Shown here: piece by piece, positions 48,702 to 61,302 of the stretch | Layout of the letters: every line of letters starts with the position of its first letter | How positions within the stretch are numbered: position 1 is the first letter of the stretch | DNA from: Dipteronia dyeriana | Taxonomy: Eukaryota; Streptophyta; Magnoliopsida; Sapindales; Sapindaceae | NCBI GenBank assembly: GCA_032871835.1 | Contig: CM065298.1 | Coordinates: forward strand, 15,443,096-15,507,095 | DNA: 64,000 bases | Reading direction: 5' to 3' | The notes under the pieces: generated by a model | The model's input: the letters and a program-made list of their open reading frames with translations, nothing else | What the model was told of the DNA's origin: nothing | Databases searched by the model: none | Translations under genes and position numbers: made by a program

Positions 48702-49650
48702 AATGTGTGAGGAATAATTAAGAAAAATAGCACAGGAAACAAAATGAGCTTTTCTTCATTTTTTATCTCTTTGTATTTTTTACTCGATTCATGAAAAATA
48801 TGTTGTTAGAGATGCATCAGTGATAGTCAATCCAGTGGTCAAACACAATCGCATTAGTCAATCAATAACAAATATCAACAGTTTGCTACAACGCTAGTCT
48901 TCTCGGTAAGCTCACCATAATGATCAAATGGTGATATCATCATTAAGAACAAAGCTCCTGATAGAAAGAAAAAGTGTTTTGGCGGGAAATTTTGTTTTTG
49001 TTATAACTGAATTACCAGGTCACAATCTTATCAGAAACCTAATCTCTTTCTCTGCTTGCTTGCAAAAGTGTGTATATAAATTTATGTGATTATCTAATTT
49101 ATTAAAATTGATTTTTCTTTTCATTTTTTATTTTAATTTTAATTTTAATTTTTTGATTTTTTTTTCTATATTTTAATATTATTCTTCATGAGGGTAAAAC
49201 ATTCGTTTCCATTTTGTATTGAAGGGTAAATCAGTCTCTTTACTGCTTTTTAAGTTAAAAGAAGTTAACGGGGTTCGGAAAAATTTGTACTAGAGGGGGC
49301 TTTTTGGAGAATACCTTTAACTACAAGGGAATTTGAATAATTCCCTAATTTTATTTAAGAGAAACATAAATTATTACACCATAAAATTATTAATACAAGA
49401 CAAAGGGCGGCTAGAAGCCAACATACTTGAATACAAATTAATACACATATAAAAGCCAGTAAAAACTATTAACATTCATTATTTTTTTCATTAAACTCAA
49501 ATCAGCTATCCAAAAATAATATTTCAATTTATATCTAACCGATCAAATTAGGATATATGTCTACATTCAACTTTGGTTGGTTAGATAAAACTAGGACATC
49601 ATTTTTATACCGCTAATTCAATTCAATTATTTCTTCACAGCATCCCAACT

Positions 49651-52388
49651 CTAGAAGCTGTCAATTTTGACCGAAAAGCTTCCTTTGTCGCAACCAAATG
49701 CAACCCTGTTTATACAAATATTAGCAGTAGAGTTAATAATTTCTTTTAACAATTGGATTTTGTAACATTCAATCCGGTAAATATTAGATGTCTGTAATGT
49801 TACTCAAGCTGTATGAGTGTCTTGGTTTTTTTATAAATAAAGAAAAAAAAAACTTACTCGTTTGAACCTTTCTTGTATGCAATACCCCAAACCCGTTCAA
49901 GACCGTAGTTAAGTGTGACCTCAAGCCTGCACTTTAATTAATCACAACAATCACAAACGTATATTCACATATCGCATAGTAACATGCAAATGGGAAGTTA
50001 GCATTCATCAAATTTAGAGGTATGAGGGGGGTTCATAACAAAACATTTAAAAGTAAAATGTAAATATAAAAAATTTAGGACAAAAATTCAATAAAATTCA
50101 ACTATATTTTTTTTAAAAAAAAATGATGCCGGAGGGGCATGGCACATCCCAACCCCAACGTGGCTTTGCCAAAGTAGAGATTAGTTATTTTTTCGAAAGA
50201 AATAATAAAAATAATTGATACTTAATCATTTAAACTAATTGGAATTATGCAATGAATGATCACATTACCTGTAAGTAGAGGCATCCCAAATGCGAACAGT
50301 CTCATCTTCAGAAGTTGTAATTATAATAGGAAGCTCTGGATGAATGCATGCTGCAGTCACATTTTGAGTGTGGCCTTCAAGCATTTTCAAACAACTTTTG
50401 CTTTCATCATCCCACACCTGCATGTTCATTTACACACAATGACAATGTTGTGTTAACACAAATGACCAACCCGATCGAGTTGTTTTGTTTCGAAAATTTT
50501 CAAAAAGTACACCCATTTTTTTTAAAAAAATATGTAGCTAATAGAAAAGTTACATATATAGAGTTACTAACCTTGGCTGTATAATCATCAGAACCAGTTA
50601 TGAGGTACAATTTATCATCTACCATGAAGTAGTTTACACAATTGATCCCTTTTGAATGTGCTTCCCAAGTAAACTTTTCATCAGATGAGTCTATGTTCCA
50701 AACCTATAAAAAGGAGACCGAAAAGAAGCCGCGCATAAATAATATAATTAAGGTATCAGATTCGGTCAGATTCAGCAAGATTTTTGTTACCTTTACGGTG
50801 CCATCAAGTGATGCGCTTGCAAAAGTGTTGATATTTTTAGGATTAAATGCGGTTTGCATCACATAATGCGAATGTCCTTCGAAAATCCGAGTACAAACCC
50901 AATCCTTCTCCCAATCCCAGAGCTTTATGAGCTTGTCATCAGACGAGGACAGCACGAAAGGAGATGTGGGATGGACAGCCAGACACCTAATGAAATCTTC
51001 ATGTGCCTCGAAATCCTTAACCTTTTCCGATGTGATGTAATCGTAAACACGTATAAACTTATCGTCGGAGCCACAAACAAACCAATTTTTGTTCGGTATG
51101 AACTTTGCTGTTCTCACTGCAAGAATAGATATAAAGATGTTAGATCTTGAAAAAAAAAAAAAACAATTTGGGGATCATTATGAAGAGAGAAAAGCTCAAT
51201 TCTGTAAAATGTACCTGGTGATTCAGTGACCTTGAAAGACTTCTCAATAGTCTGGAGAAGCATAAAAGATTTTAATTAATTAGACCGGAAAACTTAATCA
51301 ATCAAAACGAACTTGAAGGCAAACAAAACAAAACAAAAAAAAAAAAAATCTTCAGAGTGTTGGAATTAATGCACTTGTTGAGAAATCTGAGAGTTTATCA
51401 GTTCTCAAGAATAGTTCGCATCAGTAATTATTTACTGCAGTCAAAGTTAAGAGTTATTATGTAATTGGTAGCAATCCCAGAGTCATTTAAGTTTTTATAT
51501 TGAGTTGTAACTTATTTTTAATAATGTAAAACAACAGAGCTATGTGTAGCAACTCAAAATATATATATATTTCACTATTTTCTTGTTTAATCAAATATTT
51601 CTCCAACACCAAGAACATAAGTAGAATTCTCCCAGAAGAGGCAGATAGAATACAGTTAATGCAACAGCTTGGAAGGCATTAATGAAAGTGGGTTTGTTGT
51701 AATTTTATTGATGGGGTATAAGTGTATAACAATATACAGCATGTACTGATCCTGCACGTTTTTTTTTATATAGAATTCCTTATGAAAAAACGCTTGAAAT
51801 TCCCGCACTTATGAATTTATAACAATCATGAAGCTTTACCTGAGAATGATAGTTCCAGATACAAACAGTTCCTGAGTACAAAGTTGCCAGAATCCTGCAT
51901 GAGAATTTATCAAAGCAATCTTTATAAGTTGGAGCTTCATTGGAGAATAAAACTGAAAATAGAGATAGATTTACAATTTATAATTAAGTTATTATAATAC
52001 CAAAAAAATATATATATTATTATGATGGATTGAATAAATTAAGTTTGAATTACCATGGTTCGGTTGGATGAAAATCCACTGACTTCACTCTTTCAGAGGT
52101 CTGGATGAACACTTTCTGAGATCAATAAATTGTTTTCAGCAAGTTAATCAAACTGTTTGATAATTATTGATAATAATAATAATAATAATAATAACAATAA
52201 CAATAATTAATGTACTGCAAATATAATTTCAGCCTACCTCAATTTGAAGTTTGAGAGGCTGCGACAAGTCATCACATTTATGCACAGAGAATAAAAATGA
52301 TAAGAAGGGGTATTTTTTTGTATATTAAAAATTAAAATTAATAATGATAAATAAAAATCAGTAAATATATGTAGCTCACCATTGCCAT
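49651..52388 (-). CDS. beta'-COP-like single WD40 propeller protein, 304 aa, arm 2
   Basis: Exons, minus strand in order: 52388-52380, 52258-52238, 52115-52054, 51894-51840, 51251-51215, 51116-50791, 50703-50572, 50417-50269, 49926-49858, 49705-49651. Every exon has the same length as in arm 1, all introns keep GT-AG ends, and the frame is intact over 915 bases. I count two coding differences from arm 1: a silent change in a Ser codon of exon 3 (TCG/TCA) and Phe to Ile in the FNPKNxNTFASAS segment of exon 6. It has the same domain content, the same stop just after the propeller, and the same conserved putative dilysine-contact residues. The two genes point at each other across the spacer, so read-through from either would give transcripts complementary to the other. 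Confidence 0.88.
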
Positions 52389-52498
52389 GGTTGATAATAA
52401 ATATCAAAATGGTTGATTGAATTTGCTTAGAGACTTTTTTTATATATATGTTGAATTTGCTTAGAGACTTGAGAGAAATTGGATACAAAGATTATCCA

Positions 52499-52506
52499 TT
52501 TATATA
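52499..52506 (-). promoter_or_regulatory. TATA box of the beta'-COP-like gene, arm 2
   Basis: Minus-strand TATATAAA at the same distance from the start codon as in arm 1; the leader direct repeat is also kept. Confidence 0.6.
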
Positions 52507-54064
52507 AGCTCCGGAATCTGGATTCTTTGCCATTAAGAAATCAAAATGTCATTGACCAGAAGCTAACGCGTGTACTCAGAGAAACTCTTGTCATCAGAAG
52601 TGGTTCGGTCCATTGATTATTCTGAGGCGGCACAATGGACGTTGCAGATTATGCAATATCCATCATCATGGTTTGACATCTTGACAATAGAAAATAGGAC
52701 AGGGTAACATTCAAGTTGATTAGTATTTAGTTGCCACCTGCCTTGACTTTTCGATGATATTCTGGGTAGCAAAACTGCACCTTCCTCGTAAGTTTATCTT
52801 TTTAGATGAAATTTGGAAAAAAAAATCAGACAAGTGGTGAAAATGTTGTCTTTTGTGTAATATATATATATATATTTTGTCTTTTGTGTTTTACAATTAT
52901 TCAGGACAAAGAATACTTATTACTTACTCACCCTAACTATATATGAAATTGCACGAAACATATAGAAATCCAATAATTACATAGACTAATCCTTAAAACC
53001 ACTAATTCACTGTTTAACACCTCATCACTAACGGTTGAAGAGCGTGCTATTTTGTTTTTTTGTTCAGTATTATTAAATAAAAAAATAAGTTGTCCAATCA
53101 AACCCTGTCACGTCTAATTATAAAAATATTAATTAACTATTAAACAATGAAAAAAGAAAAACAAGAGATTTATCATTTATGCGACCATAAATGAAAAAGA
53201 AAAACAAAAGATATGGTGAGACCATATCTTCATTCATAGACAAGATCTCCGTTCGGGATGACAAAATTATATGGAAAAATCTTTTCAAAAATCAATTTGC
53301 CCAATTGTAAGTACAACAAAAGGGTTCAAAAAATTTCGACCAATGATCGATTTCATTGAATAAACATTAAATCAAAACTAAATAGATTTGTATCTTTAAT
53401 GTGTTATTAAACTTTTGATCTTCCAAACCTTGCACCAAATCTGCAGCATGTGCTCGTAGCTTCAACTTGTTGAACTTTTTCTAATCCGACCATTAGGTAT
53501 TACAATAGGTATAACTTTCTTTAGAAAATTCGAAATCATAAATTGTAAAGTTTTTCGGGAATTAGACTTTCGAAACTTTCCAAATACATATGGATCACAA
53601 TCAAGTTCAATTTGTAGAGAAAGTTATGGCCTCCACAAATTGAACGTTCAACACAGAACTTTTATGTGTATCAACTGTTTGATCTTTCGAACTTTGCACA
53701 AATGTTAATTACCTAGAAATGTAGACTTTTTATTCCTTAAATCAATACTCCTTCAAGTCTTGAGAAAAAGATTAGATCTCAAAAAAAAATGATTTACTTT
53801 TGTGTATGTATCACTCCAATAAGAATAACTAGCTTATTATTATGCTTCTACATTTCTCTTCAAATAATGTCATCTATTTATAACATTCAAGAGAAGAAAT
53901 TTAAATCTTTTATTGGATACATAATCATAATCCTGCTATGATTCACAATTTAAATCTTATTAAAATTGTGTTTAAATTAATCTTCATTTAATTATGACTA
54001 TCACAATTAAATATCTCATATTTTTATTTTTTTATTATACGTCTTAATAATTAGGAATATTTTC
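52507..54064. other. upstream region of the beta'-COP-like gene, arm 2
   Basis: Mirror of 29826-31380 with scattered substitutions. No gene. Confidence 0.6.
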
Positions 54065-54075
54065 CTCCAAGGAAT

Positions 54076-54201
54076 TTTTGTTTTTTTAAAGAACAATATT
54101 GTATAAATTCGAGGGCTTTTTTGGAAGAAAGATGACTCGAACCCACGATCTCATTGGCATAAGTGTAGGGGGTTTACCACCGGACAAATCTCATTTTGTC
54201 T
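54076..54201 (-). mobile_element. tRNA-derived SINE (arm 2 copy)
   Basis: Reverse copy of 29689-29814, 126 bases, with flanking CTCCAAGGAA on both sides. The B box reads ATGACTCGAACCCAC on the plus strand. Confidence 0.85.
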
Positions 54202-57200
54202 CTCCAAGGAAACTAAACATTCCATGTTATTGCTTTTCTTGTTATATTAGGGCCCCGTCTTGCAGCTGTTTTTCAGTCCGTTTTCATTTTTATTTTTCAT
54301 AAATAATTTCGAAAACGCGTTCGTTAACCGTTTTTCATTTTATTTTCGAAAAAAAAAATGATAAATAAAACCGGTGTTAAAAGTGAAAGATTTGAAAAAC
54401 ACAAAATCCTTGTTTTTTGTCTTTGTTAAGGTCATTTAAATCCAAGATTAAATCCTAGTTATTAGAACCAGAATCGAGCTTTTGAGGCGGAAAGGAAGCC
54501 AGCAATTGAAGATCTTCTTTCCAAGTACTTGGTGAAGATAGACGGCCGCATGGACACCCAAGATGCAACACTAAAGAAGCTAGATGCTAAGATGGACCAG
54601 ATATCGCAGCACAACCAAGCCTCAATTAAAAATTTAGAGATGCAAGTCGGTCAGTTAGCTAGGGGAGCCCAAATGAGACATCAAGGGACCTTTCCCAACG
54701 ATACGATCACGAATCCGAAAGATCAATGTCAAGCAATCACTCTAAGAAGTGGAAAGAATGTGGAGTTACCAAAGGTCTTTGGGGTAAGAGAGAAGGCTGT
54801 GACGAAGAATAGAGAGGGAGTTAAGGTTGATGAGAATGAAGAGTTGAGAAATAAGGAAGTGATCTTGGAAAAGGATCACGAAAGTGAACCACCAACACCT
54901 CCACAAGTCAAAACATATGTTCCACCTATTCCATATCCGCAAAGGCTGAGAAAGCATAAGGATGCTCAGAGCTTTGCAAAGTTCTTAGAAATGTTCAAGA
55001 ACTTGCACATCAATATCCCGTTTGCCGAAGCTCTAGCACGGATGCCGACCTATATGAAGTTCTTGAAGGAGCTTCTATCTAACAAAAGGAAGCTAGAAGA
55101 GATCGAAACGGTAACTTTGTCTGAAGAATGTAGTGCTATACTACAGAACAAGCTTCCATCCAAATTGAAGGATCCATGGAAATTCACCATCCCTTGTACC
55201 ATTGGTACGTCAGAATTCAATAAGGCTTTAATTGATTCGGGAGCTAGCATTAATCTAATGTCGTTCTCAATTTTTCAAAATTTGGGAGTCGGAGAAGTGA
55301 CACCTACCAATGTCACTTTGGAACTAGCGGATCGATCAATCAAGTATCTGAGAGGAGTGATGGAAGATGTTTTGGTCAAGGTAGACAGGTTATACTTCCC
55401 AGTTGACTTCGTGATTTTAGACATGAAGGAAGATGTAGAAGTACCTATACTCTTAGGAAGACCATTCTTGAAGACTGCCGGAGCTATGATAGACCTAAGG
55501 GATGACAAGATGACTTTAAGAGTTGGTGAGGAAAAGGTCGTATTTGATATGGTTAAAATTGTGAAGAAGCCGGATCCAGTAGATGATTGTTTGAGAGTGG
55601 AGTGGAGAGTAGAGAGTATGGATACAAGTAAGGATGAACTTCTAAGAATGAAGGAAATGGATGCACCTTTTCTAGCTTGCATCAGTAAAAGCGCAACAAT
55701 TGAAGATAAAGATGAGGAAGTAGCGGAGTGTGCGGCGAGTTTGGATGTAATACCGGTGTGGCGAACCAAGAATATATGGAGATTCGAAGACCTTGGCCAA
55801 AGCAAACCAAGAATTCCTCCTTCTATAGAAAGGCCTCCACTACTTGAGCTAAAAAAATTACCTTCTCACTTAAGGTATGCCTTCCTAGAAGAACCAGCAT
55901 GTTTACCAGCGATTTTGTCATCTCTGTTGAATAAAGTGGAAGAAGGAGAGTTGTTGAGAGTTCTTAGAGAGCATAAGAAGGCTATAAGGTGGTCTATTTC
56001 AGACATTAAGGGAGTTAGCCCATCCTTGTGTATGCACAACATTTTGATGCAAGAGCAGTTCAAGCCATTAGTGGAGCACCAAATGAGATTGAACCCAAAC
56101 ATGAAGGAGGTGGTAAATGTAGAGATCTTAAAACTTCTAGATACAGGAATTATATATCCAATTTCGGATAGTCCGTGGGTGAGCCCGGTTCAGGTAGTGC
56201 CAAAGAAGGGTGGGATCACCGTAGTACAAAATGCCAACAATGAATTGATTCTCACCAGAAAGATTTCAGGATGGAGAGTGTGTATAGACTACCGAAAGCT
56301 GATTAGTGTTACAAGGAAAGATCATTTCCCGCTACATTTTATTGATCAGATGCTTGAAAAATTGGCGGGACAAGAATACTACTGTTTCCTTGATGGTTAT
56401 TCAGGATATAATCAAATTCCTATAGACCCCAAAGCCAGGAAAAAACCACCTTCACATGTCCCTATGGGACATTTGCCTACAGAAGAATGTCGTTTGGGTT
56501 ATGTAATGCTCCGCCTACGTTTCAGAGGTGTATGACGAAAATATTCTCCGACATGGTGGAGAAGTTTATAGAAGCCTTTATGGATGACTTCTCGGTTTTC
56601 GGGACATCTGTTGACAACTGTTTAAAGAACTTGACATTTGTGTTGGAGAGATGTGAGGAAAAGAATCTTGTTCTCAATTGGGAGAAATGTCTATTTATGG
56701 TGAAAGAAGGGATAGTGCTTGGTCATCGAATTTCAAGCCAAGGAATAGAAGTGGATAGAGCGAAGATTGAAGTGATAGAGAAGTTACCACCTCCTGTGTC
56801 AGTTAAAGGAATTAGGAGTTTCTGGGGCACGCCGGGTTTTACAGGTGCTTCATCAAAGACTTCTAAATTTTTTTGAAGCCTTTGTGTACTTTGTTGATGA
56901 AAGATTCACCTTTCGTATTTGATGCCGAGTGTCATACAGCTTTTGGCCTTTTGAAGAAGGAGCTTACATCTGCTCCAATCATTTCTGCCTCAAATTGGAG
57001 TTTGCCGTTCGAATTAATGTGTGATGCCAGTGATTTTAAGGTGGGAACAGTTTTAGGGCAACAGAAAGAGAAGAGGCTTCATGTGATCTACTATCCAAGC
57101 CAAACCTTAAATGATGTCCAAGTCAAATATGCAACAACAGAAAAGGAGCTTTTGGCTATAATGTTTGCATTCGATAAATTTATATCGTACTTGGTAGGTT

Positions 57201-58101
57201 CAAAGGTCATCGTGTACACAGATCATGCAGCCATCAAGTATTTGTTGAACAAGAAAGGCGCGAAGCCTCGATTGATAAGATGGGTTTTGCTTCTACAAGA
57301 GTTCGACTTGGAAATCAAGGATAAGAAAAGAACAGAGAACCTTGTAGTAGATCACCTATCCAGGTTAGAAAGAGATGAGAAGGAAGAGGTAGTGATTCCA
57401 ATCAATGAGAAGTTTCCAGATGAGCAACTCTTCATTATGAAAGATCTTATAGTTCCATGGTTTGCCGACTATGTGAACTATCTAGCTAGTGATATTATGC
57501 CCATTGACATGAACTATAACCAGAGGAAGAGGTTTTTGCATGAAGTAAAGTGGTACTTGTGGGATGAGCCCTTGCTGTTTCGAACTTGCACATATCGAAT
57601 GATAAGAAGGTGCTTACCGGAAGAAGAGATGAATAACGTTTTAGGCCATTGTCACTCCAGAGAGTGTGGGGGGCATTTTGGTAGAATCCAAACAGCACGA
57701 AAGATTATTCAAGCGGGTTTCTAGTGGCTGACCCTTTTTCATGATGCTAGAAGCTTTGTAGAAGTGTGCGATCGGTGCCAAAGAACCGAAAACATCAGTA
57801 AAAGGGATGAAATGCCATTGAATTTCTTTTTGGAGGTGGAATTATTTAATGTGTGGGGTCTAGACTTCATGAGCCCTTTCCCGAATTCACATGGGAATCA
57901 ATACATACTGGTAGCAGTGGACTATGTGTCCAAATAGGTTGAAGCCATGGCCACTCCAGTAAGTGATGCGAAAACAGTCACCGAGTTTATGAAGAAGCAT
58001 ATTTTCTCACGGTTTGGCACGCTAAGGGCAATATTGAGTGATAGAGGGTCACATTTCTGCAATAAACAATTTGAAGCATTGCTCAGAAAATATGGTGTAA
58101 G

Positions 58102-59537
58102 TGATTGCAATATTTTTGATCTTAATCAATTTTTAAAAAAAGTTTGTTCACTGGGATCAGTAATTCTACTAGTCGAACACTAATTAGTCTAATTTAATCC
58201 TATTCTAAGTGCATGAAAACTAAATGCATAATACTTGTCTTGAGTTGGTATTTAATTCACTAATTTGTAAAAATGTAATAAACTAAATAACACAAAAGCT
58301 CACACTAAAATATGCATATGAAAGAATGCTAGGGAATCAATGCAACCTAATTAAACTTCTCAATGTAATCCACAAGTCTCAATTAAGCATTTAAATCCAA
58401 TTGATAGGGTTTGTTTCATGAAGCACCTAATTTTCTCAATTACTCACACACGGTCATGTAATGAGCAATGGTTAGAATTAGTTTTTAATTAAAAACTCTA
58501 AACCAAATAACACATAGCATGGTCATGCATATGGAAATTTTCTCAATTATTAAGCTTGTAGTTAAAGACTAAATGGGATGGTCACCCACATCTAACCATC
58601 AACATCATAGATAAACTAATCCTGACACAAACATTCATTGAGGTCTCATTTGAATAGAAGTGAAGGAATTAGAGCATATATTCTAATAAAAGAGACTACC
58701 AAAGTATTTAATTAAAAACCATTAGACTAGGATTACAAAGAGTTGCTCAATAGGTTTACATTAATCCCCTAATATGGAAATTAGTTACACATCAAGGAAA
58801 CGAAATTAAACAAAGAAGAGTGAAAGGAGAAACCAAAGTTGGCCATTGAGGTTCATTGACTTGTAAGCTTCCTCTTCTTGCTTCCCAAGTTCTAAGATGG
58901 ATGGATGGATTCAAGTGTCTAAGGATGGTGATGGAAGGGTGGAAGTAGTCCAAGAGTTCGTGTGGCTCCTGCTTTTTCACAATAATATCAGATGGGTATT
59001 TATATGGGTCCAAAAATAGGTCAGAAATCAACCTAGAAACACTTGCTGGCGGACTGTCGCTACCCTGTATGTCACGGTTGTCCATGACAACATGTCGCGG
59101 TCTTCCATGACAACATGTTACGATCTTCCATGACGACATCACAAGCGACACTTTAGAAAAGTTGCTGTCGCGTGATGTGTCACTGTCTTCCATGACGGAA
59201 ATCATAACAGCGAAATATTTTGTCATTTTGTCCAAGTTTCCAATTTCTAGCTCTTTTGGGTCCCAATCTTCACACTTTAGAAAAGTTGTTGTCGCGTGAT
59301 GTGTCACGGTCTTCATGACGGAAATCATAACAGCGACATATTTTGTCATTTTGTCTAAGTTTCCAATTTCTAGCTCTTTTGGGTCCCAATCTTCACTCAT
59401 AACTCCCATATGATGCCCCTAATACAAAATCCTGCAAATACACTTAATCGACCCATTAAACACTTGATTTTACTCGAGAATTGAGCAATAAGCATAGGAA
59501 GGGGGACTCGAAATCTAGTGTTATCATGGCTCGATCA
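58102..59537. mobile_element. solo LTR (1436 bp) inserted in the Athila integrase
   Basis: Starts TGATTGCAAT and ends CTCGATCA; the terminal TGAT/ATCA are inverted repeats. Flanks GTAAG (58097-58101) and GTTAG (59538-59542) are a 5-bp target duplication with one mismatch. The integrase frame is KYGV before and RHRVT after, so removing the LTR and one target copy restores continuity. Only one LTR is present and no interior, so it is a solo LTR left by recombination. Its sequence differs from the host element's own LTR start. Confidence 0.85.
59147..59394. repeat. tandem pair of about 124 bp in the solo LTR
   Basis: Two units starting ACTTTAGAAAAGTTG and ending GGGTCCCAATCTTCA, with one base deleted in the second. 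Just before them, three degenerate CATGACAACATGT / TCTTCCATGAC units lie at 59070-59140. Confidence 0.85.
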
Positions 59538-60208
59538 GTTAGGCATAGAGTGACCATTTCTTACCATCCGTAAGCAAACGGGCAAGCTGAAATATCGAAC
59601 TGCAAGCTCAAAAGTATTCTAGAGAAGACTGTAGGGGTTCAAAGAAAAGATTGAGCAAAATAGCTCGATGATTCATTATGGGCGTACAGAACCGCTTTCA
59701 AGACTCCAATTGGCATGTTTCCTTTAGGTTAGTGTTTGGAAAAGCATGTCACCTTCCAGTTGAGTTGGAGCACAAAGCCTTTTGGGCAGTAAAGGCATTA
59801 AACTTCTATATGAGATCTGCTGGGGTAAAGAGAATCATCCAGTTGAATGAGCTAGATGAAATGCGTCTAGATGCTTATGAGAATGCCTGAATTTACAAAG
59901 AGAAAAGTAAGAAATGGCATGATAATCGATTGGTGAAGAAGAACATTCATATGGGTAATCAAGTCTTACTGTACAACTCAAGACTTCGTCTTTTCCCTGG
60001 AAAGTTGAAGAGCAAATGGACAGACCCATATACTGTGAAGTGTGTTTTCCCATATGGAACGGTGCAGATAAAAAATGATGCAAGGGAAAGCTTCAAGGTA
60101 AATGGACAAAGGCTGAAAATCTACCGGGAGCATGAGACTGATCAAATCATGGAGGTAATCCACCTCGAGACCCCACCTGAGAACGAAGGAAAGGTACCAT
60201 ATCTGTAA

Positions 60209-61302
60209 ATAGTAAATTTAGTTTTCAGTATTAATTTAAATTTCATTTCGAATGGTATAATTGTTTTTGGTTTTATTGCATGGTGAATCACCCATTTTCA
60301 CCTTCACATTTGATGTGATTTTGTGAGTTTTTGAATGAGTTTAGGAGTGTAAACGGGAGGGAGAAAATTCTGGAAAAAACTAGAGCAAGAGGAATGCCTT
60401 CATCAGGCTATGGCTGGTAAGAACTGCGGTACGCGTACCGCACCAGAAGGAAGTGCGTACCGCACTTTGTACCGAGCATATCGATAGAAGAATTTAAATG
60501 CCCAGGTGCGGTACGATGCGTCGATGCGAACCGCATCGTGTACCTTAACCTGGGCCTTGAAACGAGCGCTGTACCACGCCATATGCAGGTAAGTGCGGTA
60601 CGAAGTGTCGAAGTGAACCGCACTTCGTACCGCGTCTTGAAAAAAAATCAAATTTAAAGAGGTGAAACGAGACTCTCTCATTATCACACTCTCTCCATTA
60701 TTTTCAAAACTCTCTCAAGCAAAGGCCTTCCACGAATTCAACCGTTATGTAACTCTAACTTCCTCTTCTCTTTCTCTATATCTTTTTTTTTTCATGGAAT
60801 CATGCCCTAGATTAAGCATATTTCAATCAAATCAAGCTAGGGCATATTTTTATGTATGATTTTATAGGTTAGGGTTTCGAAATTTTAGGGGTTTTTCTTG
60901 TTAGTTGATTTTCTTGAGTTTCAATTTGTTTTGTAAACCACAATCACACACAAAATACCATAATATAGTATTTATAGATTGTTTGAGCAATTTTTGTGTG
61001 TGGAATTGTGGGTTTTTGAAGAGATTCCGAATTTATAGTGATTGTGGGTGCAATTGAATTGTTTTTGATGATTGAGTGAGTAGTTTTTCGCATATGATGG
61101 AAGAATAATCAATAAATTAGATCATATTTGTGATTATACTTGGCCTCAATTTGGTGAAAGCTTACAAGAAGGTAGATACTTGGGGTTGTCATGTTGATTG
61201 TTTTGTTGAAGTGTTAGAACTAAGAGTGGTTGTGGTTTGTTTTTGTGTTTTTTGTGTTTTTTCTTGGTTTGCTTTTGCAGGAACATAATCTCACAACTAA
61301 AG
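60209..61302 (+). other. Athila spacer between pol and the env-position ORF
   Basis: Non-coding. It contains a cluster of short inverted repeats (60415-60640) and a likely intron acceptor TTTGCTTTTGCAG ending at 61280, 23 bases before the next ATG. Athila env-position ORFs are thought to be made from spliced RNA, which this site would suit. Confidence 0.6.
60426..60633. repeat. cluster of inverted repeats around GCGGTACG
   Basis: Perfect palindrome GCGGTACGCGTACCGC at 60426-60441. Hairpin arms GGTACGATGCG at 60510-60520 with CGCATCGTGTACC at 60532-60544. Perfect 13-base arms GCGGTACGAAGTG at 60595-60607 and CACTTCGTACCGC at 60621-60633, loop 13 bases. GC-rich against an AT-rich background. 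Confidence 0.85.

Larger units (their letters stand above)
46350..49167. other. intergenic with SINEs and a minisatellite
   Basis: AT-rich, no gene. It contains the dispersed repeat segment near 46560-46715, two SINEs and a short tandem array, listed separately. Short frames (60-115 codons) are Phe/Lys/Ile-rich and not called. Confidence 0.5.
49168..54417 (-). repeat. inverted duplication, arm 2
   Basis: Reverse-orientation copy of 29480-34735. The inner edge is at ATTTTAATATTATTCTTCATG (about 49171). The outer edge lies within the GGGCCC-type sequence, about 60 bases before recognisable Athila sequence begins. Confidence 0.95.
54478..60208 (+). pseudogene. Athila gag-end and pol, frameshifted and split
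   Basis: 54478-56535 holds the gag end (CQAITLRSGK at about 54729), protease (LIDSGASINLMS at about 55231) and the first half of RT (WRVCIDYRKL, FLDGYSGYNQIPID). A frame change at an A-run near 56440 leads to 56487-56876 with the RT active site FMDDFSVFG. A second frame change at about 56870 leads to 56873-57724 (RNase [25 protein letters not shown]). After a TAG at 57722 come the integrase zinc finger end (CDRCQR) and core ([17 protein letters not shown] then TAG where Trp is expected, LSDRGSHF). The solo LTR 58102-59537 interrupts the core; it resumes with RVTISYHP, a TAA, then NGQAEIS. The C-terminal part includes [18 protein letters not shown] and GNQVLLYNSRLRLFPGKLKS and ends at 60208. 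Confidence 0.92.

Noticed and set aside
58792..59409. 205-codon minus-strand frame
   Set aside because: Lies wholly in the solo LTR, includes the 124-bp tandem pair, and shows no known domain.
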